A stretch of 64,000 bases of DNA, from positions 1,088,768 through 1,152,767 of the forward strand of contig NC_058167.1 of the NCBI RefSeq assembly GCF_020080835.1, in the 5' to 3' direction. Shown here one piece after another: positions 54,707 to 62,713 of the stretch (position 1 is its first letter; each line of letters begins with the position of its first letter). The notes under the pieces are model-generated. The model searched no databases. It had not been told where the DNA came from and was given only the letters and a program-made list of their open reading frames with translations. Position numbers and translations under genes: made by a program. The stretch is from Cotesia glomerata (lineage: Eukaryota; Arthropoda; Insecta; Hymenoptera; Braconidae).

Positions 54707-56040
54707 TTTTTATTTTTATTCATTATAGAGAATTGCGTATGACTCTATCAAGTACTATATCCATAAAATTAAGCAAAATAATTAATTAAAAGTAACAATG
54801 GGCTTACAGACCCATCAGACCCATCAGACCCAGCAGAAAAAAAGGGGGAAGTAAACTTTGCGGCCTAGGCCACGGAAAAAAGACGGTTTGGTAGAGTCTC
54901 TAGAAATGAGTATCTTTTTGGACGCTACCCAACGCTCAAAAGTTGAACTTTTGAAGCGAGCATAACAAAGAATTTTTTCGTTTCATGACTTGACAGGTCC
55001 TCATAGAAAATTAATTCCAGCTTCCGAAAATGTCCTCTAATTTGCTGTGCGCTCATTGGTAGCTGAAATATTAATAGTTGAAGACAAATGGACTTTTGCA
55101 AGAGTATTGCTTTTATGAAAGTAATATAATTCTCTTTAATTGTGTTTTATGAATTTTCTTGAATTTAGGAAAACTTTGTCAACTTTAGTGACATTCTGCG
55201 TTTAATTGGACAATCTAAACATTTTTGTTTTCAACTTTCTGAATTTATGACGTTGATGTGACATCGTTATGACGTTCTTATGACCAATGAAAGATTAATT
55301 TATGGAAATTCTGAAATTTTATCAAATTTAGGAAAAAATTCATCAATTTTCATGCAATCTCATCATAAATCTTAATGAAACTTCAGAAAAACGTATAAAC
55401 TTAATCCTTTCCAATACTTAAATTCATATATATTTAAATAAACGTGTTTAATATTAATCGTGATGCAGACAAGTGAACAGCATCTAAGACTCCGAACTCA
55501 ATGGACCCTAGTTCAAGCCCAGCACACGCCAGGATTTTTCAGCTCCCAATCTTCTTCCTCAGCATGTAATCAGTCTCGAAATTATTATTTGAACCTAAAA
55601 CCGCATTATTAAATGTTACTTTTTTTTCAAAAAATTTTCTTTCGCATAATTAATTTTGACATCAGTTATATATCATAAGGACGTCATAATTACGTCATAT
55701 AAACGTTCAAAACTGTCATGCAAGTGTCACACTTACATCATAGGTACGTCATACGTATTACGTAAGAATCTTACGTCAGGAAGTAGGAAATTATGAGTCA
55801 TATATGACTCATATATGACTCATATATGACTCATATATGACTTACATCTTACGTAAATCATGACGTAGCATGACGTCATTATGACTTCAGTGACATAATA
55901 GTGTTCACTGGGTTATTACTAGATTTGTCATCTTGTTGATTATTATTTCTCTTGCCTTCTGTTAGTTCTTAGGCGCGAAAATTCAAATTAATAAAAAACA
56001 AATTTTCATGAAAATTTGACATTTAAAAATTAAAAATAAA
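54707..56040. other. Non-coding stretch with CRE/AP-1-like palindromes
   Basis: No gene seen. 55250-55890 is dense in acgtca/tgacgt words, and 55795-55840 is a direct array of atgactcatat (four copies) adjoining atgagtcatat, i.e. alternating TGAGTCA/TGACTCA sites. Confidence 0.6.
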
Positions 56041-56042
56041 TA

Positions 56043-56074
<32 letters not shown>

Positions 56075-56940
56075 TTTTTTTCTTATTTCATTTAATATAT
56101 TTTAATTAAGAGTAAAATACATCTTTTAGCAAGAGGTGCCAAGGGCAATACACTTTAAATTATAATATTAGTATTTGACATAAATAAGTCAAGAAAACTG
56201 AATCTAAATAAAAACAGAAAAATAAAAAGAACCAGTAAGAGAGTAAGTGAGTATGAATTGTTATATAACATAAAAAAAGGTTGGGGTTTGACGATGAGAG
56301 GCATGCAGCATAGGGGATCTGGGGTCCGGTGTCAGGGTTGAAGGGCCCAGTTACGGAGCAGGATACATTTTCTTGTATAGTTATAGACAGCCAAAATTTC
56401 TCGTTCATTATAAGAGTTGAGAATATTAAGTACGTTTGTGTTGTCACCTGTTAACTGACTGAAGTAAAAGTTTCTATACGGAGTATACAGTAGACATTTC
56501 ATAAGTAAGTGCTCTATGTTATCTAATTCCTGGAGGTTGCAGAGAGGACACATGTTGGGTGGATCAGGTTTGCAGAAGGTGTTTGAAAGTGTCAGGTAGC
56601 GAATGTATCCATTTACCAGTCGCAGCTGGGAGAAGATACGTTTGATTGAAATTGAGTATCGTGCTTGGAGGTAGGCTGGTTCATGGTCTTGTAATGGTCT
56701 ATTGAATGTTAGTTGGGCAGAGGATGATTTTTTGTACGCTTCAAGATCATTGTTTCTTAGTAAGGCTCGGTACTTGTCGAACACTTCCGCAGTTTTAGAT
56801 TCCCAAAGGTCCGGATCTAGGTTGGTGAATAGAGCAGCATGTCCACAATCTGTAAAAACTATCTAAGCTGGGTTTCCCAGTTGGATTTTGGGACAGAGCG
56901 CGTATCCACTGCCAAGTTAAAGGTTCTACGTAAACAGATT
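56041..56940 (-). pseudogene. Non-LTR retrotransposon 3' fragment (minus strand)
   Basis: The minus-strand frame 56784-56332 (about 150 residues) ends with C-P-L-C-N-L-Q-E-L-D-N-I-E-H-L-L-M-K-C, the C-x2-C...H...C zinc motif found at the C-terminus of many non-LTR polymerase proteins. Upstream similarity continues in shifted frames to about 56930. The 3' side ends in an (ATT)n tail (56045-56073 on the plus strand as AAT). The clade is not determined. 5'-truncated, with the Dong element's TAA tract directly beyond. Confidence 0.6.
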
Positions 56941-56941
56941 T

Positions 56942-56958
56942 TGACGATAATAATAATG

Positions 56959-56989
<31 letters not shown>

Positions 56990-56990
56990 G
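56942..56990. repeat. (TAA)n microsatellite, left flank of Dong-type element
   Basis: ataataataatgataataat... A matching tract lies at 60578-60610 on the other side of the element. Confidence 0.9.
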
Positions 56991-56993
56991 CAA

Positions 56994-57076
56994 GCGGTGC
57001 TTGCTACGTGGCCTCCAAGCGGCGCATCTCGGGAAACGCAGACCATAACACCAGGTCTGTAGGCGAACGACGTAGC
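56994..57076 (+). ncRNA. Candidate HDV-like self-cleaving ribozyme at element 5' end
   Basis: Elements in the HDV order: P1 GCGGTGC (56994-57000) with GCATCTC (57024-57030, one mismatch, one G-U); P2 GCTACGT (57003-57009) with ACGTAGC (57070-57076, perfect); P3 GCC (57011-57013) with GGC (57021-57023) closing loop TCCAAGC; GGG after P1 able to pair with CC of that loop (P1.1); P4 CAGACC (57039-57044) with GGTCTG (57054-57059); J4/2 containing GGCGAA, with C57064 in the place of the catalytic cytosine. Such ribozymes are known at the 5' ends of R2 and other non-LTR elements, where they free the 5' end of the transcript. Confidence 0.65.
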
Positions 57077-57209
57077 CGATGCAGTGGGCCAACTACCCAC
57101 TGCATTGAAATACTGAGTTACAACAAGGCGTAATCTCAGAAGTGCTCCCCACAACCGGTCCTTTTCGGATGAGGACCATTCATCAGGTGGGAGGAGCACG
57201 CCGGACCCG

Positions 57210-60029
57210 ATGAACGATGACGACCCTGGCGCTTTAAGGACTTACTTTAAGTGGACGGAGGAACTACGAGTCGACCTCTTGGTGTGCTACCAACGTAGCG
57301 AGCCGGGGGTGAGCGGTTATATGGCCCGGATGCACACTCTTTGGAGTGATATGCATCCGGAGCTAGAGCATTTTACGCCTAAACACCTGCGTAATTATGC
57401 CGCTTATCTTCGGCGTAATAGAAGATCGCTTGTGCCGGATAGAAGGCAGTCTAATAGACTTTCCTTTCCGGCGCAATTACACCAAGAGCGACGCCGTTCC
57501 TCCTTGGATGACAACAATCCCTTTATACGACGGCGAGTAAGTATATCTAAAAAGATAACTTACTCCCAACAACAGCTAGAAGCGGTAAATGAAGATCTCC
57601 GTGCAAACATCCTGGAGGATTCCACCCTGCTCACTGTGAGCCAGGTTGTGTATGGTGCAGCAGTTTCGGCTTTTCCGAGAGAGAGACATTGTCTCTCGAT
57701 CGAGGCAAGGTTGAGACAGCGCATCTCACAACTTGGACTCAAAATTGACAGATCCCGGAAACAGGTCTCCCGCATTCAGTGTGTGATTGAGTTTGAAACA
57801 ACTCAAAGAGCATACACGCCCCGAATTCGGCGCATTGCTGCTGAACTTCGGTGGCGTCATCACACACTGAATAAGAGTACTCTTCTTGTCATCAAGGAAG
57901 AGTCTCTCAATAAATTGCGGGCTTTAGTGACTGCCAAAAAGTCACTAGAGAAAAGGCTGAAGCGGTTGGTCGACAACTCGTTGTTTCGATCCAGCCCTTC
58001 ACGCTTTCTGACACCAAAGACCGATGTTACCGGGAATTATCCAACACCTGAGCGGGTGGAAGCTTTTTGGACTGAGTTGTATGGAGATCAACCAAACGTG
58101 AACGCCAATACTCCAGCTCTGCACGACTTTAAAGCATTCTGTCGGGAACACCGTAGACAGAATGCTGATGAAGAGAGCCCTGCAGTCAGTGTGAATGAAG
58201 TTCGTTCAGCTCTAAATGGCAGCAAAAATTGGGCTGCCCCGGGACCAGATGGCATAAATGTCTTTTGGTGGAAGAAGTTTACTTCTACCCACCTCCATCT
58301 GGCCCGTATATTTACATCGTACATTAGAGCTGACGAAACGATTCCAGACTGGCTCGTGGAAGGGCGAACCGTACTGATACCAAAAAAAGGTGACTTGTCT
58401 GACCCAAAGAATTACAGGCCTATCACCTGCTTGAATGCGGTTTATAAAATTTTTACAAAAATTTTAAACAACCGTATTTTCCATGAGATAGAACCTGTAT
58501 GGCAACAGATATATGAACAGCGTGGCAGCAAAAGAGGCCTGTCAGGTTGCAAAGAGAACTTGATAGTTGATCGATGTGTCACACAAGATGCGATCTACTA
58601 TCAACGCAACCTGTCAATGGCCTGGATCGACTATCGCAAGGCATTTGACTCAACTTCTCATGAGTTGATTTTATATCTCCTCAAATGCCTGGGGGTCAAT
58701 CCTGAAATAGTGGAATGCATTCGGCGTACAATGCAGCTCTGGCGAACGCGTTTTCACATTGGAAGTGGAAACGCATTGCACATAACCGGAGTTGTAGAGT
58801 ACAAACGAGGGGTCTTCCAAGGTGATTCCTTGAGCCCTCTGCTGTTTTGCATCTCACTGCTGCCTATATCTGTTGCTCTCCGTAAAACTCGTGGGTACTC
58901 TGTGGGGCCTCCGGGTGATCGAAAATACTCGATTACCCATCTGCTTTATATGGATGACCTGAAGCTGTATAGTGCTGATGAAGATCATCTACAGGCGGCC
59001 CTTAACATCGTAGCAGAGTACACTCGGGATGCCGGAATGTCTTTTGGGTTGGACAAGTGTGCGGTCGTACATCTGGCGAGGGGTAAGTGCTCTGTTACGG
59101 GTGATGATGTCGAGTTGGTAGATGGGAGCGTTTTAAGACAATTAGACGCCGGAGAGTTGTATAGATATCTAGGAATGGAAGAACACCGCATGCATGCGGT
59201 CTCCGAAGTCCAAGAAACTCTCCGTAGCGAGTATGTTAGGAGACTCCGGAAAATTTGGTCCTCCGAACTTTCCGGCAAAAATAAAGTCTCCGCTACTAAC
59301 ACGCTCGCTGTCCCAATCTTACTATACTCTTTCGGTGTCTTAAAATGGGCCCGAAAGGATCTGCGAGATCTTGACATCAGAACCCGTAAGACTATCAACA
59401 TGAACCGGAGCATGCACCCCAATTCATCAGTCGCCAGATTATACCTCTCCCGGTCGATCGGTGGGAGAGGTTTGCAGAGCTTGGAGCGGCTTCACGATCG
59501 TTTAGTCCTGGGTTTAACACACGAAGTTGTCAATTTCACTGCAGATGAGGATGACTTTCTTATGCAAATTGTTCATAAACATGAGAATGCGCATAAGGGG
59601 TCGTTCTTATATAAGGCAGCAATATATGCGGCAAGAACCCTTGGTCTTGGAGAAATAAACGCTCTTATGGAACTCCGAAAGGAGGAATTCAAGAGCGCCA
59701 TCAGGAACGCCGAGGAAAAACTACTCCTAGGCAAACTGATGGACAAGTCTATGCACAGCGTGTTCTTCAAACACGTGCGTGATCATGGCTTGTCCACCCA
59801 GCTGACGTTTTCCTTCTTAAAGTCAGCTGGCCTGATGTCCGAGACTGAAGGGTTCATATTTGCTTGCCAAGATGGTGTCATTAACACTCTAGAGTACCGT
59901 AGCAAGGTGCTCCAGGTGCAGCTCCCGGACACGACCTGCAGGGCGTGTAAACAACATCCGGAGACGCTTATGCACATTTTGTCAGCATGTCCTACTACTA
60001 TCTTCGTCACCGCTACGGTATTGACGTGA
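57210..60029 (+). CDS. Dong-type polymerase ORF (reverse transcriptase), frameshifted near its end
   Basis: 939 residues from ATG 57210. The N-terminal third is basic and coiled, with no zinc finger seen. The RT includes A-A-P-G-P-D-G-I-N, L-I-P-K-K-G-D, N-Y-R-P-I-T-C-L, D-Y-R-K-A-F-D-S, F-Q-G-D-S-L-S-P-L-L-F and catalytic L-L-Y-M-D-D-L-K at about residues 585-592. The F-Q-G-D-S-L-S-P-L-L-F-C-I form is typical of the R4 clade. Near the C-terminus lies the CCHC motif C-R-A-C-K-Q-H-P-E-T-L-M-H-I-L-S-A-C. The frame is then lost, and the endonuclease follows in the -1 frame. RT copies the element's RNA from a nick in the TAA tract. Confidence 0.9.
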   Translation: MNDDDPGALRTYFKWTEELRVDLLVCYQRSEPGVSGYMARMHTLWSDMHPELEHFTPKHLRNYAAYLRRNRRSLVPDRRQSNRLSFPAQLHQERRRSSLDDNNPFIRRRVSISKKITYSQQQLEAVNEDLRANILEDSTLLTVSQVVYGAAVSAFPRERHCLSIEARLRQRISQLGLKIDRSRKQVSRIQCVIEFETTQRAYTPRIRRIAAELRWRHHTLNKSTLLVIKEESLNKLRALVTAKKSLEKRLKRLVDNSLFRSSPSRFLTPKTDVTGNYPTPERVEAFWTELYGDQPNVNANTPALHDFKAFCREHRRQNADEESPAVSVNEVRSALNGSKNWAAPGPDGINVFWWKKFTSTHLHLARIFTSYIRADETIPDWLVEGRTVLIPKKGDLSDPKNYRPITCLNAVYKIFTKILNNRIFHEIEPVWQQIYEQRGSKRGLSGCKENLIVDRCVTQDAIYYQRNLSMAWIDYRKAFDSTSHELILYLLKCLGVNPEIVECIRRTMQLWRTRFHIGSGNALHITGVVEYKRGVFQGDSLSPLLFCISLLPISVALRKTRGYSVGPPGDRKYSITHLLYMDDLKLYSADEDHLQAALNIVAEYTRDAGMSFGLDKCAVVHLARGKCSVTGDDVELVDGSVLRQLDAGELYRYLGMEEHRMHAVSEVQETLRSEYVRRLRKIWSSELSGKNKVSATNTLAVPILLYSFGVLKWARKDLRDLDIRTRKTINMNRSMHPNSSVARLYLSRSIGGRGLQSLERLHDRLVLGLTHEVVNFTADEDDFLMQIVHKHENAHKGSFLYKAAIYAARTLGLGEINALMELRKEEFKSAIRNAEEKLLLGKLMDKSMHSVFFKHVRDHGLSTQLTFSFLKSAGLMSETEGFIFACQDGVINTLEYRSKVLQVQLPDTTCRACKQHPETLMHILSACPTTIFVTATVLT

Positions 60030-60484
60030 CACCGGTGCTGCCTTATCTGCCAGGAGATATTCCCCAGGTTGTTGAGAATGACAGTTGCAAAATTTATTGG
60101 AACATGCCGTTTGCAACAACTCGGCGGATAGATCACAACAAACCTGATATTGTGCTCTTCGACAAGGCTACTCGTGACATTTATGTCATTGAGTTCTCGG
60201 CCCCGGCTGAATACAACATCTCAGCCAAAGAAGAGCACAAAAGACAGATATATCAGGATCTCCTGTTTGAAATTGGCAAACTTTACCCAGGTTACCGTGT
60301 CAAGCTCGTCGTCCTGATTGTTGGCGTCCTCGGAGGGATGAAACAGTCTTTTGTATCCTCACTTGCCAGAGTTCCAGCTTGCTCATCAAAAGCTGAATTC
60401 TTGGCGGTCAGGATGCAGAAGGCTGTCATACTAGGTTCCCTCCGTCTACTTAGGAAAATGACTTTGGCCTACTGTGATCACTAA
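59987..60484 (+). CDS. Dong-type restriction-like endonuclease domain (-1 frame continuation)
   Basis: Overlaps the RT ORF end by 43 bp. After L-R-H-R-Y-G it reads K-P-D-I-V-L-F-D and, 13 residues on, Y-V-I-E-F, the PD-(D/E)xK-like active site of the endonuclease in R2/R4-type elements, followed by K-E-E-H-K-R-Q-I-Y. It ends at TAA 60482-60484. In intact relatives this domain is the C-terminus of the same protein. The shift occurs around cctactactatctt (59989-60002), so it is best explained by one lost base. It would nick the TAA target. Confidence 0.85.
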   Translation: MSYYYLRHRYGIDVTPVLPYLPGDIPQVVENDSCKIYWNMPFATTRRIDHNKPDIVLFDKATRDIYVIEFSAPAEYNISAKEEHKRQIYQDLLFEIGKLYPGYRVKLVVLIVGVLGGMKQSFVSSLARVPACSSKAEFLAVRMQKAVILGSLRLLRKMTLAYCDH

Positions 60485-60577
60485 TCGCCTTGTTGTGCGG
60501 AGTGGTCCAGCAGTAATGGATGCAGCTCAGGCTGGGCCCTCGGAGAATCGGACTCCGGGGACAACCCCCCTGAGCAT

Positions 60578-60956
60578 TTAATAACATAATAATAATAATA
60601 ATAATAATAATGGAGGACCCGTTGTACTGGGTTAAAGAATGGTCATACACGGTTAGACTTTATCAAGTTCGATCACGCATACCTATTTTTTAAGTGGTCA
60701 GAGCTACTTGGCTGTACATGGCTATGTATGATCATGCATGATTTTTTATTTGGAGCAGCTTGATCATGCATGATTGAATGGGTCTGTTTGACGTCAACGA
60801 TAAGTACGTTTTCATCAGATTTATTATACATGACTGATCATTTCTTTGCTCACAGTTAATTATGACTGATAATTGAATATTCAATCGTTTATGAACTGAT
60901 AAAATTATTGTAGAGTCTAATATTTAATAATATGGGAAAATTTTCTATTGTTATAG
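60578..60956. other. (TAA)n right flank and palindrome-rich intron sequence
   Basis: TAA tract to about 60610, then repeats of the words gatcatgcatgat and tgatcat (60700-60840), related to 5340-5740 and 61130-61330. It ends in the splice acceptor of the next exon. Confidence 0.5.
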
Positions 60957-61091
60957 AATTCAACTATTCCAATTATTAGTGGATCTTCACTTCAGCTAGT
61001 CGACTGGATTACAGTAGGTATTACTCTCTTAGCTTCAGCTGCTATAGGAGTTTATTATCGTTTTACAGGAGGACAGCAAAAAACTGCTGAG
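60957..61091 (+). CDS. Exon of SLC5-type sodium/solute cotransporter
   Basis: A 135-bp exon, phase 0 on both sides, between acceptor ctattgttatag and donor GAG/GTGAGA. The 45-residue translation has V-D-W-I-T-V-G-I-T-L-L (start of a membrane helix) followed by A-S-A-A-I-G-V-Y-Y-R-F and T-G-G-Q-Q-K-T-A-E, the pattern at the N-terminus of insect sodium-coupled monocarboxylate-type transporters (A-I-G-x-Y-Y-R-F-T-G-G). In full proteins a Y-L/F-x-x-R/K-S-M segment follows. That next exon is not found in the remaining 2.9 kb and presumably lies beyond, past the R1 insertion. Family call is confident; the exact member is not. Confidence 0.7.
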
Positions 61092-61980
61092 GTGAGAAGA
61101 TTTAGAATGTTATCACCCCATTGAAAAAATTTTGACCTATAATCATATATATTCATACATAATTGTTGATATATGATCAGATCTAAAAATCTGCCGGGTC
61201 CAATCATATGTTTACGTCTGATCATACATAACCATGCAAAATCAGTTATATATGGTTAGATCTAAAAACTAATTTAGTCTAGTTATTTCTAATTATGTAT
61301 GTGGTTCTTCCAATCAATACAAAATTTGATATAAACATAACTCTATTTGATATGAACTACCCGGGAAAAAAATAAAATAAATCTACGTACATCTAAATTT
61401 TGGTGAGTTTCTTGTTACCTGATCTTATGCAAGGCACATACGTGAATGACGACTCTAGAAACTCAGGGTTTTGGACAAGGTTCTGCAACAAAAATCTAGC
61501 TCGATGACGTGTTCCTTGGGTAGTGCAATTGTAAAAAAATGGCGGCTCAGCTTAGAATACCCTAGAAAAATTGGGACAACATTTTTATTTCCGAATTTTT
61601 TGAAGTAATATTGAAAATTATTTTATACTTTTTTACTTTTACGAAAAAAATTTTAGTTAAGAAATTACAAAAAATTCTTCTTTCCAAAATGTTTCTCAAA
61701 TAATTGGAATCAACTTTCAATACTATTTTCCTTAAGTGAGAATTTTTTTCAATTTTCTAATAGAATATAAATAAATATCAGTCAGATCTGATTCGGTATA
61801 ATTATGTACGAATATATTTAGATCCGTGCATAATTATACTAGTGGAAAAAATTACGAGATCAAAAAAATTCCAAATTTATAGTCATTTTTCAAGTGGCTG
61901 TTTAGTCAGTAGAGATTTTTTCTCTTTTCTGCTAAAATTAAACATTCTTAAATTTTTTTTTGAATTTAATTGAATAAAAA
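61092..61980. other. Presumed intron of the SLC5-type gene
   Basis: No coding sequence seen. 61130-61330 repeats atcatacataa and gatcatac words; the rest is AT-rich. Confidence 0.45.
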
Positions 61981-62645
61981 AAAATTAGGAAAACGGTTGA
62001 CCTTAAAGGCCATCCCTGCAACTTCCCACTAGATCCGTTAATACCTGGGCGCTTAAAATTGCACCTACGAAATACAATCTATGTGTTGTTTCGAGCTTTT
62101 CGAGCTCAAAAAGATACCCTTTCTATGCTTTTGGGCTCTTTGAGCTCAAAATTCTGATAGAAGTTTCGTAAAAAAGTAATTTTTAAATTTTCAAGCACAA
62201 TAACTTTTGAATGAACGAACCGATTTTTTCGCGGTTGGCGGCATTCTACGCAGTTTTTTAAGCCTCATAAAGAATTTCTAAGTTTTTATTGGTCAAACTA
62301 TAAATTTCGGAGTAACTCCGAAAAAACACTTTTTTCGGTTTTCTTTCATTCACGATATCTCTCGAACGAATCAACCGATTTCGAGTGGATTGGCGGCGAT
62401 CGACGTGGTTTTTCAAGGTTAAGAGCTGAATAGTTTGAAATCGATTGGTGAAGCCGTTTGAAAGTTATTCCAAAAAAACCACTTTTGAAAAAATTTTTTT
62501 TTAGATTTCCTAAAATTTCTTAAAATCTATCGATCCTAATCAGTTTAAATTGACAAGAAATCTAAGTTTAGCCAAGCCATTTTGAATGGAACCAAACTCG
62601 ATGAAATCGGTTCAACCGTTCAAAAGTTATAAGAGGTTTACATAC

Positions 62646-62710
<65 letters not shown>
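61981..62710 (+). repeat. 1.2-kb repeat, 5' part up to its (CA)n
   Basis: Starts aaaattaggaaaacggttga, has gcaacttcccactag (one change in the end motif), body units, and stops in (CA)n at 62648-62710, where the R1-clade 5' end begins. Confidence 0.8.

Positions 62711-62713
<3 letters not shown>

Larger units (their letters stand above)
56991..60577 (+). mobile_element. R4/Dong-type non-LTR retrotransposon, near full length
   Basis: A 3.6-kb element between two TAA tracts. It has a 5' UTR with a candidate ribozyme, one ORF for reverse transcriptase plus a restriction-like endonuclease, and a short 3' UTR. Dong of Bombyx mori is known to insert in (TAA)n, and this copy has the same target. One frameshift near 60000 splits the endonuclease from the RT; otherwise it looks complete. 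Confidence 0.85.

Noticed and set aside
56795..57199. Minus-strand 134-codon ORF
   Set aside because: Spans the ribozyme region, the TAA tract and the end of the non-LTR fragment; only its last third reflects decayed non-LTR coding sequence.
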